Source of the DNA: Datnioides undecimradiatus
Taxonomy: Eukaryota > Chordata > Actinopteri > Lobotiformes > Datnioididae
Length of the DNA stretch: 64,000 nt
Assembly (NCBI GenBank): GCA_008933995.1
Contig: WARS01000007.1
Span: 8,983,676 to 9,047,675, forward strand
Direction of reading: 5' to 3'
Shown: piece by piece, positions 45,663 to 57,830 of the stretch
How positions within the stretch are numbered: the first letter of the stretch is position 1
Layout: every line of letters starts with the position of its first letter
Notes under the pieces: model-generated
What the model was told of the DNA's origin: nothing
Databases searched by the model: none
The model's input: only the letters and a program-made list of their open reading frames with translations
Position numbers and translations under genes: made by a program

Positions 45663-48600
45663 ATCCACACCACGGTGCCTCCGTCAGTAGTTTGAATGTG
45701 AAGAGCTAAAAACTTAATCTGTCTGTAAATGACTTATAACTGTTAGTTTGTACAGTTTTTATTCTCCTGCAGCTTCAAAAGTGGGAAACACTAAGAACTG
45801 GAGTTAAAAGTGTTTCGGGTGTGTTTGTTTTTGGTTTTTTGGTTTTTTTTTGTGGTCATACCTGTTGCTGTAGAAACAGACATTGGCGACATGCACCAAA
45901 AAGACATACAGATGATTTGGACAACTATGATGGGTATTATGTGAAGGATGCAGAGCCTGAAATACGCCGCCACCCTGGAGTGATGCTGACATCAAGAAAA
46001 GGACATGTCACTCCTGCTTCAGTGTTAAATAACTCTGTGACCCACCCCCGCTGAGATACTGACATGAGTCAAGTCAGTTTAATGTATACATCCCAAAGTC
46101 TTTAATCTTAGTTATTGATCCTATTGAGGTGTCACTCATGTCCCAGTCGTAGGCGCAACTTTTGTATTAACGCAGTTTGGGTAAAATCAGCTTGATCGAC
46201 ATTCTTTGGCTTGAGAAGGTTTTCCTTTTTGTTTGATTTTCATGCCTTGAGTATTATTAGCAACACATACATCATATCTCTCTGACAAATCAAACTTTCC
46301 CATTCGTGATGTGAACATGGCAGAAGCTATTTGGGTTGACTGCAGCTACATATTATGCCTGTGTGGTTATCATAGCAAGTGTAGCCTGTTGTGTGAATAC
46401 CATGAAGGTCATAACCTGTATTTGTTCATGAATTCTTTTTAGTATTGATTTGGTAGATGAAACATTACAATAACTAGCAGCTATGTATAATATGCAACTT
46501 TTTACCATTTTGACCATTAACACTATTTAGCTGCCAGCGTAGTCTTCATTTTATTCTAATACTGGTTTTTAAATACTGTTAAGAGGTGTTATCTCAGTGG
46601 ACATAAGTGACATACCTGTAACATAATTTTAAATACAAGGTCCGTTTACATTCTTTTCACAGCAGATTTGAGCAGAAGCACTGCTCCAGGGTCTTTCTGT
46701 TTAGTGTGTTTTGTGTTTCACTGCAGAAAGAGGAGCCTCCTTGTGGGTGGGGCTTCATCAGTATCAGAGTGTCTGTGAGACATTAATCTCATCTTGCTTA
46801 ATTGTCAGTACAAACAGTGAGACGCTGAGATAAATGTTACCTTATTCTCCGGACTGCAGTAACCTACTGGTCAGAGTACGATATAACTTTAATAATCACA
46901 GGTGTGAATGGCCATTGGCTGCTGAGGCTTCTGGGTACTGCAGTATTTAAAGACATTCAACATACCCAACTGACGGCTCTCAGATTCTTTTTTTGTTGCA
47001 CTTTTCTTCTCTTTCATTTACTTTTTAGTTAAAAATAGATTATATTGAATACTTTTCCTGAAAAGCAGATCACATTTAAACCATTGTTTGCTGTAACATC
47101 TTGCCTATGAGTTATAAGTACATCTGACCCAACAGCTGCCCTGTAATTGCAGCAGTGTGAGAATTGCAGCTGTTGTCCATCTTATATCATCGTAACCTGA
47201 ATATCTTTAGGGTTGATGGCTTGAAAATAGAAGACGTGAAGTGACAACTTTGGGGTTGGGAAAGTGTAACAGACATTTTCAGTATTTTCTGATATTTAAA
47301 AGAATTGAAAAATAATTAACCATTGAGCGGATAATGACAATAATTCTTTGTTACAAGCTGAGTTTATTACCCAGCTGTCCAAAAGTGTTAAGTTTGTTTC
47401 GTCCATTGCACTAAAAAAATGCACACATTTTAAGTGTGTTAACTTTTGTTTTTCTCTCCAAAAACAAAACAAAAGTAACTGAAGGTACTGAGAGATGCAC
47501 GCATTTGTTTGACTTGAGCCATGATACACAAAGTGTGCATGGATGTTCATTGTTGACCTTAAGAAACAGTAAATGGTGAAGAAAATCTAAACCTTAGAGG
47601 GCCACCTGCTACCTTTTCCAGAACATACAACTGCATCTCACAGTCTTTAGTGAATGGAGCTGGTTTAGGTTGCATGTCCTGCTGCATGGAGGTTTGGTTG
47701 TTGTTCAGACAGAGTCTCTTCATTGGATGTGAATGTCCAGTGACTCCTTCACAATGACTTTTGACTTGGTTTAGTCTTCAGATAGATCATCGACCAGGAA
47801 CTCGACACCTGAGCCAGTTCCATTTGGAGAATGGAAACTGTTAAATGTGGGTCACGACTCCGAAAACTACCAAAGATGGGGTGTTGATTTCAAAATCATA
47901 AGGAAAAAACTTGGTAGATAGTCTTGGGTTTGGAATGGCTTCTAACCAGCGTCAACCCCAGAACTCTCTGATTGAAATGATTGAATTGAAACATTTCTAA
48001 CAAAATGTTACCATAGCTGCCAGCAAAGACAGAAAGAGCTATCACAATGAGATGATGATTGTAAAAGGAGGAGAAAGAGAAAGTTTTATGTTTCTGTTTG
48101 TACATGTCATCTGAGATTCGGGACATTTTACCTACAGATTACAGTTCACTTTTTGCACTTGCTGAGAGCATTTAAATGTATTAGGTCAGTCATTTTTGTA
48201 AATGGTAACATATAAATGTAACAGGAGAAGAAATGAAGTGTTTCTTGTACTGTAAATAGAATTAATTTGGGCACCGCTCCCAAAAACTTTCTTTGTACTT
48301 TTCTATTTATTTCTTTCTCTCTAAAGTCTGTCACAGTGCTGCATTCATGTGCTAATGTATGAATTGGACAGAAGGGGTCCCTAATCAGAAGTTTATTTTT
48401 AAATATTCCCTTTATTTCCCCTTTTGTTTCCTCCCTTGCTTTTTTTTTCTTTTTCTGGAATGGTACGTTAAAGTGCAGAGGGAAGAAAAGACATCGCTAA
48501 TTATGTGTTCAGCTTGTTTTGCATATTTCTGAGCTTTTGCAACCACAAATAAGCTGTCGGCTGCTGAGAAGCTGAGCTGTAAAGAATGTTTTCTTGTGTC

Positions 48601-48900
48601 CAGTTTTCAGTCTGCAGCTGCTGTGTTTAAGAGTTTTGTGGCCTTGTCTGCTTTTTTCTCGCTCAACTACCAGCCACTGTATATATGTATACCTACATAT
48701 ATACATGTGAGATACAGCATAGCGGTGATACACAAACACACTTCACAGTTTTACTCAGTGCTGTGTATTTACTTGTTTTCCCGTGTATTTCTGGCCTTTT
48801 TTTTTTTTTTCTTTTTTTTTTTTGCTGTGTAAAGCTCCTTAGACCAACCGGCCCTGTTGAAAACACCTTTTATTAATAAAGTGTCTTTTTTTGACCAACA
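45663..48900 (+). other. Probable 3.2-kb 3' untranslated region
   Basis: No further coding exon could be joined in frame. I saw no canonical AATAAA until 48875-48880 (TATTAATAAAGTGTC), which is followed by a T-rich stretch. The region contains two Pumilio-type words (TGTAAATA near 48,249 and TGTATATA near 48,677) and a poly-T run at about 48,798-48,821. If this is one transcript, its untranslated tail is over four times its coding length. A separate unrecognised non-coding transcript is possible. Confidence 0.45.
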
Positions 48901-49636
48901 AATTTTGTGTTGGAAATCTTCATATTTTAACTTTGCTAATGTATGAGTCATTTCTCATGAATTGTCCTGCCCTAGTTGCAGAATACTGGTTATGAGAGCA
49001 CATATTGTTAAAGCAATATCAAAACACATTGTTTCAGGTGTCTCAGTTTGACATCAAAACACAGAGCTCCCATGATGCTTTGACAGAGCCTTCATGTCTA
49101 GATTTCACACAGATTTAGAGAATTATTTTAAATGATTCAACATTATTTGTAAAAAAGCTGTTGAAATAAAGACTTAAAATAAAGTTTTTTATATTTTTAT
49201 CTCTTGCAGTAGCACAGTCATAACTCCTACTTATTACCTGCTAGTGCTAGTTAGCTTAAAGAGCAACAGACCTCTACATTAAGGCGTAAACAAATGTAAT
49301 TATGTACAAATATTAACAGCACAGATATTGTGTGTGCCATATATATGGTAATAACTGTTGTACTACATTTAAAACATGATATCTGACCTTTGTTTTTCAT
49401 TCTTTGACAAAGTATACTACAAAGAAATCCATTTTCTCATTATTACATTTTTGGTTCATAAACAATTCCCTTTAATAATCAGATTGAGTATCAATATTTC
49501 ATTCACCTCTAAACCAATTTCATTGGATAAAACACGATAAAATCAAAGAAGCTTCTAAATTAACTGACAACCTTCAGATAATGCAGTCTTTATTTTCCCC
49601 TCGTGGACACTGCGATATTTCGGGAAGCACGCTCTG

Positions 49637-49790
49637 CCAATCAGACACGAAAACGTAGGTCACGTTATCCAGGCTTGGCCGCCATCATTGTTAGTGGCAG
49701 TGAAGGCTGCGTGGTGGTTGAAGAGAAGCACTAGCGGAGCTTCGTGGAGTATCAGTCCAGGTCCCAGTGAGTGTCGTCCGGACAGCAGCC
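49637..49790 (+). promoter_or_regulatory. thap1: thap1 promoter: CCAAT box, YY1 and THAP-like sites
   Basis: A CCAAT box (CCAATCAG, 49637) and a YY1 site in inverse orientation (GCCGCCATCATTG, 49678-49690) precede a TGGCA core (49695-49699) like the THAP1 recognition core. All lie within 160 bases of the start codon, in a modestly CpG-rich stretch. Confidence 0.55.
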
Positions 49791-51960
49791 ATGGTTCAGA
49801 CATGCTCAGCGTACGGCTGTAAGAACCGCTACGACAAAGACAAAGACATTTCCTTCCACAAGTAAGTTCGTTTAAACTGTGTGAGAGCTAGTTAGCATTA
49901 GCTCTCTAGACATAATGAATTAGCACTGTAATGTCCTGGTGAAGAGTACAAAGAGAGTTTACCAGCCAGCGTTGACTAATCTGCTTCATTAAAGCGTCTT
50001 TGCTTATAATCAACGTTACATAGGCAGTCGGATTTGACAAAAGACACATTTTATGTCTTTAGATTTTACTGATAAATTCGAGAGACAGATATCTCACCAT
50101 GCACCATTTTACTGTGATAAACATAAAGTCTTGTGTCAAGTTCGCCCTCTAGTCATACAGTCCCCGTCCTTTAATGTAACAAATTAACCCGCTTCACATT
50201 TGTGGTGATGATACCAAAACACACCAGTTTAGATGTCATTTAAACCCAATTTCATTACTGTTTTACATATTTGCGTATGCCGAATTTACCACGACATAAT
50301 GTTTTTTTGTGGAAACAGGTACAAGTATATTCTTCAACATGACTGTCGTAGCCAGGAACACCCGATCAATAAACTGCATTGATTCTGATTGGAGTTCGGT
50401 TACAGTTCATGTACCGTCGCTTGTTGGCTGTCATGCTAACATTAGCCGGCGGTCTCCTTCGCTGAGACAGGCTAAACATGTGGAGACCCTGTAGGTTTGG
50501 CCATATGTGGCGAGTTGATCTTACGTTTATTAACAGCACAAGTTACAGTCATTATCTATTCGGTTCAAGTTCGTTTCTCCTTATCGTAGCAAAAAGTCTG
50601 CAGTTTAATTGTTGAAATGTTTGCGGGAGAGACTTAATTCCGTGATAATCCCAGCGGGTTGAGCAAGGCACTTACGTCCAGGTGGAAGTAGATTCATCAG
50701 CTGTTAAGTTTAATTGAACAGAGCTCTGTCTATAGGCCTGGATGTCCTCTTTACAAGGAAATAATTTGGATAGGCTGTAGCTAACAATGCAATATAAAGT
50801 TTATATACAGTTATTTTTGAAAGAAACAAATCTTGAGATGATCAAATTACATTTCAAGTTATCTTAAATTTTGGGCATTCATTTATTTTGCTTGTCGCCC
50901 CCCCCCCACCCCCCCAAGGTTTCCTCTGGCACGTCCAGATGTTTGTGGTAAATGGGTGGCGGCGATGAGGAGGAACAATTTTAAGCCGACAAAGTACAGC
51001 AACATCTGCTCCCAGCACTTCACCAAAGACTGCTTCAAGAGAGAGTGCAACAACCGTGTGCTAAAGGAGAACGCTGTGCCGTCGCTCTTCACTTTCAACC
51101 TCAACATCAAGGTAATGCAGCACAGAGTGTTTCCACCTATCACAGTCAAACACACATTGGATCAAGACCAGGGAGAAGACCATTTGCAGCACTGTGGACT
51201 TTTAGTTCAGGCACTTGTTGCACCAACTTTTCATTAGTTCAAACTTAACCTAGTTGTAATGTAAGTGTTAGCAAAGGGGAGATTCATATGCATCACTTAA
51301 TTAAAGCAGGTTGCTACACATAAAATAGAAATATTCACACCTATTAACTGGCAATTGCTAGTTTTAAATGATAAAATTATTCCTAGCTTCCCATTTTTAG
51401 TCCAACTTACTAAACTGATCTGATTGGTCAGTTGTTTCTCCAACTATAGAAAACTCCAAAGTTTTAATGAGAAATATGCCTTTGATCAGTATTAACATGT
51501 TATCCTGTATTAGTTTAGAAAGCAGCTCTGGAACACTTCTGTGTTTTCTTTCTGACAGTCAGAGTCCCTGGAGGATCCCTTCTCCTCAGAGATCCACTTC
51601 CCTCTCTCACTGCCTCTCACCTCTGACCTGGCAGTGGATGAAGAGGAGGTTGAGGAGCCTGGGAGGAGCCTACCTGACCCCCGGGGTGACACAGTGGCGG
51701 TCTCCTGCGACCACAACTACACAGTGGAAGACTCTGCACGGCAGAAGAAGCGAATCGAGCAGCTGGAGGAGCAGCTAGGGAGTCTGAGGAAGAAGCTGAA
51801 GACGACACAGCAGAAATGTCTCCGGCAGGAGAGACAGCTAAAGAGGCTGAAGGCAGCATGTGAGACACCCAGGATCAGCCGCGAGGCATCAGCAGTGTTT
51901 GGAGAGGGATATGTGATTTTACCTAAACACATCTACCACACACTCAAAGGCATCAAGTAA
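49791..51960 (+). CDS. thap1: THAP domain-containing protein 1
   Basis: Exons 49791-49861, 50919-51111 and 51559-51960 give 221 aa (human 213) with the same three-exon plan as mammals. THAP1 is a sequence-specific zinc-finger transcription factor that recruits HCFC1/OGT to cell-cycle and other promoters; human mutations cause DYT6 dystonia. The C2CH THAP zinc finger covers residues ~1-82. It has [20 protein letters not shown], the conserved Trp in KWVAAMRR, and [15 protein letters not shown], closing with the AVPSLF motif. The HCFC1-binding motif DHNY is present at ~143-146, followed by a coiled coil ([19 protein letters not shown]). The acidic/Pro linker between them differs from mammals. 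The acceptor of exon 2 is preceded by a C-rich rather than T-rich tract. Confidence 0.97.
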
Positions 51961-53221
51961 CTAGAGGCAGAGAAAGAGAAAGCAGAGACCAGTTTGGTCA
52001 AAGTTGAGCAGCATTAAAATCTGCTGTAGGTTTGGCGTCAGTCTGTCAGCAGCCAGGTGGACTGTTAAGAGCAGTCACGCAAGGCTGCAAACACCTGAGC
52101 TGAGAGCTGAAGGACTCACTTGTTTTGACATGCAAATACAGGATGTGGTAAAGTGCAGTCTGATTTGGTGGATACAACTCCTTACATATCAGGGTTGTTT
52201 TCTCTTTTCTCGTTTTTCTTTCTTCGTTTCTGTTTGGGCTGCAGTTAAATGAGTTTGAGTTAACCCTTTTTTTAAAATGAGAAGTTCAACCTTTACGGTT
52301 TGCTTTTTAATGAGAGTTCTGTACTGAAATGATTTCTTGACAAACAGCAGGCTGCTGTGAAGAGGGCTGCTTTTATAAGCTATAATGTCCCTTAAAAGGC
52401 CAACAAGGATTTATCAGAATTTCACAAAATATCTGACTGACATGAAACTTGAATTATATGCATTGTGTTATTAGCATTTACACTGTAAAATTCAATGCAA
52501 TAGACAAGCAAATGTACATGATGTGATAACCTTGAATTTTCATACCACCCCTCTCTGTACACAAAGCAACCTAGATGCTGCATAAAAGTTCTGGGCAGAT
52601 GGATAATCTGTCCTGAAATGGTCCCATCATCGAACGCCTCTTAAAATCAAATGAAATTTGAAATAGTTTTTCAGGATTTAACGAACAAACTGCAGCCTGT
52701 GAACCAGTGAGCTTCAGATGTTATGACAGTCAATGTTCAGAGCCAGGCAGGCTGTCTCACCCTGCTTCCAACCTTTATGCTATGCTAGGCTAATCACATA
52801 CTGACTCCTGCACTGTACTTGACGCACAGACATTCATATGGATATTTTCTCTCATTGCAGTCTCAGCAAGAAAGCAAATGCTGAACTACTTGCTCAAAGA
52901 TCTTGGTTTGGTTTTTGGGGATGCAAATATGGCACTTTTAAAAAAGAAAAAAAAAAAAAGCAAGAATTGTCGCTTCAATCCTGTTTATGTTGTTCGTCTT
53001 TATAGGTTTATTTCCTAAAAAAGAAAAAAACTTATTAAATCACAACCAAGCGTTTGAAATACGTTTTGTGTAATACATGATAAATTTGTAATTCTCTACT
53101 TATTTCAGTATTTTTCTTCACATTACCATGATGCAAAAACCTGTGTACACGTGTGCATGTGTGTGGGTGTTTGTGAGAGCGAGATCCTGCGTGTGGAATC
53201 ATTAAACAGCTGCTAATGTGT

Positions 53222-53227
53222 AATAAA
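53222..53227 (+). terminator. thap1: thap1 polyadenylation signal
   Basis: AATAAA about 1.26 kb after the thap1 stop. The intervening stretch is AT-rich and holds no further exon. An ATTAAA near 53,035 is an alternative. Confidence 0.45.
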
Positions 53228-55749
53228 CTTGAATGATCTTGAAGCCATAACCGCAACTTGGTGTGTTTCTTCTCTGGGCTTACAGATGACCACAGGTGAC
53301 CAAATGTTTGGCTCATACAGACTCTACATACTCAAGATCAATGTCGCAATGATTTCATTGAAGAAGATGAAATCTTCTGATCTTGCACAGTTGTAAAAAG
53401 CAGTGTTGTTGATTTGCTGCCTGATAAATCTTTGAAACAACACACCCCTACCAACACACAGCTAACAGGTTACTTTAGATTGTTGGCATGGTAACACCAC
53501 TGTAAAGATGGTGCACTTCCCAAAATCAGCACATGGTCTCATGTTAATCCTCAGTGCTTTCTGATGGCAAATTTGAAACACTTCCACAGATTTCTTCTCA
53601 GACAGCCTGATTTAAACCAGTCCTTCACCAATTCTAGTTATTTCTTCCACATCCTGACTTGAGGAAATACCAACAATTACAATTAAAATACCAACATTAA
53701 AATTACCATTTAAGATCAGTTGATCATCCTTTCAACACTACTTTTACACGGAACCAGGTATTTGTAACATAAGAATTATTGATTAGTGACACTGGACCCT
53801 CACCTGCAGGCCTTCAGGTGGGTGGACTGTAACATGATACAGATATGAGGATTAAAGTGAAATGAAATGCAAGAGAGCTCAACTTAGTGAGGCTGTCTGA
53901 GTACATCTATTGTCTTCTCCACATGGTTGTTGAGCTAATGATTTGTTTATTTATTGATTTCATATCGATTCATCTAAACCTTTCTATTCAAAGTGAAAAG
54001 TAAAACACCAGTGAAAGCCAGCAGGTGGTGGTACAGAGCTGTAAGAGCAGTGTGTGGGTTCTGCTATCCTCTCATGTGGTTTTCATCACTGATCACACAG
54101 CACAGCACCAAGTGAGTAGAAAGTGTGCTTCATCGTTGTTTAGCAAAAACACCAACATGCAGTTCACTCCCATACAATACACTCTGGGAATAGCGGTCAG
54201 TTATAGTAACTTGCAGGAAATATGCCACACAAATGTTGGTGGACTGAAAAACCTAATATTAGACAAAAGTGGAGAGAAAATGGACATGACTCCGTGTAAA
54301 TTTGTATATTTTATATCCCTTTCATCACATTGTGACCCCCTTAGATTTATTCTGGTGATCTTTCCTAATCGAGCTGACTCCCAGATTGGCAACAACTGTT
54401 TTAGTGTAAACACTTGTTTATATGGGTCCAAGGATTAGTTCTTGCCATGGTAACACCTAATGGCCCTGCAAATAGACAAACAATACTGTTTCTTTACCCG
54501 ATTCCTGCTCTCTAATGACGAACCCTTTAGATTTGATTGACTTTGTGACAATTTTGCTCCCCTCATCATTTCTAGCTCTAAAGCTAAACAAAAAGCTGAA
54601 CGATTAGGATGTTTGTTGTTTTACATTGTGGCTGTAATGACCGCTGCAGCCACTAGGGGACACTTTGAGGTCTTAGGACTGTTTCTCATGTTTCTCAGCC
54701 GTTTCAGTTTGGACAGAAGACTTCACCTCTTCAGTGACCTCGACCCTCCTCAGGTGAGCAGACCTCTGCAGGGCTGAATCTGATCCAGGTGGACGTGTTT
54801 GGGCTGAAGCCCCGCCTCCCCCCGGCGTAGCATCAAGGTCGTCCTGTCCAAACTGTAACGTTCCTCAGGCTGCAGTCTGACCGCTCTGGTTAAACAACAC
54901 CTGGATGACCTGCTTCCCAGCATACTCTGCTGCTGTTACTGCCACCAGCATCCAAAAGCAATTTATATTTATATGGGGAGACCTTCATACAATTTTTACA
55001 ACAAATTTTTACACGCAGCTCATTAATATCACGGCCTTGATTGAGTTGTTTTCCAGCTTTCCCCATAAGCATTATGGTTTTTGTACTATATACTATACAA
55101 AAACATTTCATAAAAGCACAGACAAATATCCCCAAATTCAAATATCAGGCTCCCAGAGGTTAAAAGTTCACACCACAGTCTCTTCTGTTATCAGATCAGT
55201 TTCTTTTCTTCAGTCTCTGCTGACGCTGAAACTGCTGCTGATGAATCTGTTCCTCCTCTGACCCAGATAGAAACTACACAGCTTCACTTTTTATTCTCTT
55301 CAGTCTGGACTCACAGCATTCAGCCTGGAGCACTGAGCCAAGGACTCAGAGTAAATGGAGGTTAGCTGGATGAACATGATGATAATGATGATAATGTATA
55401 TAAATATAAACACTGCCATAAATCTAAACTCTGCCTGGCAGCGTCTATCAGATCTATAATACTGTCTGATCTCTCTGCCAATGATCTGCTGTTTCCTCAA
55501 AAACACATCGAAATGCCTCAGGGGAGGAAACAGAGCGGGGGAGGGAAACAAGGGGGAAGAGGGTGGAAATGGGCTTCAACTGTGAGCAGAGAGCTGTCGG
55601 TTCAAATCCTGGAGAGAAGAAAGAGATCAGAGGAGTAAGAGAGGGAATGAAACAGTGATGCTGCTGCCGAGATGCTGCTGAGCAAAGCTTGAGGAGATCA
55701 AAACCAGATGTCAGACTGTAAAATAAAATTAATGTGTCTAAATTTATAG

Positions 55750-56420
55750 AATGTGTTTTTTGAGGAATAAAATGTGATTAATGGCATTAATTCAAACTAA
55801 TGCTCTTACTTGCAGGATTACAGTATCTAAAAGTCTTGCAAAATTGTGGTGTCAAGTTACAACAATTTGTAGTTTGTGCATTAGAACCTTGTAATTAGTT
55901 GTTTGTGCTCTACATTGATTTAATTCATGCACAAGAGTTACAGAAATCTAATATTTTTAATTATATAATTTTCATTCAAGAATTAATTAGTTGAGTGCAG
56001 CAGTAACCTATGCTCCATCATAATAATTCATGCCTGTTTATAATTTAATTAGGAATTATTACAAATTACATAAATTGTGCTGTAGAATTATTAATATGTG
56101 CAATCTAACTCATAAATCGAGTAATAAAATTACAAGAATTGATTGAGTCTATTATTGCATGTTCAGAATTGAGTCAAATCACTATCACTCTGTGCTCTAT
56201 CTAGTAATTGTCTGGAATTACTTGAACTGTGAGTTATTCAATTTGTGCACACCAAGTAATGTGCTCTTATATATTTTATGTGTAATAATTAGTAATTAGT
56301 GCTATTACTTTTTAATTTGGATTTAATGTACACTTCAATACTTAATGAATGTGCATAAAGTAGTACTCTTGGTAGTACGGTAAGTGTGCTCTACAATACT
56401 TAATACTATCATTAATCTTT
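55750..56420. repeat. AT-rich degenerate repeat with recurring TGTGCTCTA
   Basis: Variants of TGTGCTCTA followed by AATTA/AATAC-type words recur at about 55,904, 56,080, 56,191, 56,264, 56,300 and 56,386, with irregular spacing. This suggests an old, strongly diverged tandem repeat in a very AT-rich block. Confidence 0.4.
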
Positions 56421-57745
56421 TGAAATGATAGAATTTTATATATTTATATATTTTTACTCAAGAATTCCTTCATTTGAACAAAAGAACTGTATTTGTCTCC
56501 ACTAATGCAGAAGTAATGATTAGCAAACACTACACAATATTTTGTGTTTGAGAATCACGTGAGTCTTACTCTAGAATTCCTAATTTTCGTGGACTTATTT
56601 CTTACTAAAACACAGGTTTTTGAGCACTAACCAGCAGAAAATGCAGGACAATAACTTTAAGTAATAAGATTTCAGTCCTGGTAGATTTCGCACCTGTGTT
56701 ACTGGTGGTAACAACAAGTGTGGTGCAATAATACAAGTTTGTCAAAATTAAATACTATGTAATATATATATATATATATATGGTTCAGCCGTACAAATTC
56801 AAGTTATGTTTAGAAAGATGTCCTGCAATAATTGGACACGGCATGAGTCTGTGCACAGCAGGACACACTGACAGAGGAGGTGGTTACCTGATGGGGAGGT
56901 TGGAGGTGTACAGGCTGTCACCTGCAGCTCTTCAACAGATTTTCTGTTAAAAAAAAATAAATGAAAGTCATAAAATGACTGTTGTCTTGTTTTGTAGAGA
57001 TATTGTGATGAACGATAATGTTCAGCTCTGATCTCAAACACACTGCATTTACTCCAACTACTTCAAAAAGTCAACATATGTTTTGCCATTGAAATGCTCT
57101 TTATGTGAAGCTGCAGCAGATGGAAATGTTTGGTTTGCCTCAGCAGTCATTTCATACAGCGGGAATGTTGACACCCAGTTCGTAATACTGCAAATGCATA
57201 ATTTCATATGCTTTCATCTGTGGATCTGTGGCACAATCACCATTGTATCACCTCACTCAGTGATAGATTGTGACTTAACAGACATTTATTTAAATGAAAC
57301 TCTTCAAGATTACAACTTTAATTTGTACATGCAAATGACTCTTTCCTTCTAACATTGTGATGAATGGATCTGAAGGCAGTGAAGGCAAATGAGTCAGAGA
57401 GGAGAATCTGTGAGATGAGCAAGAATGAAGGGAGGAGAGAAAAAGAGGATGAAAGTGTGACTTCATGCTGCTGTTTGTGTTTCAGGGGGGGGCAAGTATC
57501 TTGTTTTTGTGCCCAAACTTCCCAAAAGTTCATCACAAGTTCAGAGTGAGATCTGATTTAACCTACTGTGATCTGATCACGACAGCTTTTACTGTGTTAG
57601 TGCTGATGCTGTCACAGGCTGTCAGCTGCGGTGTTTAGGTTTATACATGAAACTCTCAAACCAGACGAACTCTCATGTCAAAATCTCAGAATGACTAGTA
57701 GCGAAAAGGATTGATGGTTGATTAAACAGGTCTTTAAAGATGTAT

Positions 57746-57830
57746 GCGTGTGTGTGTGTGTGTGTGTGTGTGTGGACACGTAGTACTTGTGTTGAGGGGA
57801 CATCAACATTATGGGGACTCACTTGACATG
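57746..57830. repeat. (TG)n with dispersed fish repeat flank
   Basis: A TG run at about 57,747-57,773 is followed by GAGGGGACATCAACATTATG and GGGGACTCACTTGACATGG. This GGGGAC-rich flank next to TG resembles the repeat in mbd2 intron 1 and other fish loci. Confidence 0.5.

Noticed and set aside
45821-46054. 77-codon frame with a possible acceptor at about 45,880
   Set aside because: It looked like a third exon of the charged-protein gene, but its phase does not fit any donor in exon 2 and the peptide has no recognisable domain.
55196-55275. Short minus-strand frame reading EEEQIHQQQFQRQQRLKKRN then stop
   Set aside because: It is protein-like but only about 25 codons, with a weak acceptor and no partner exon.
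55602-55612. GGTTCAAATCC resembling a tRNA T-arm
   Set aside because: No acceptor stem, D-arm or anticodon arm can be folded around it. A tRNA-derived SINE remnant is possible but unsupported.
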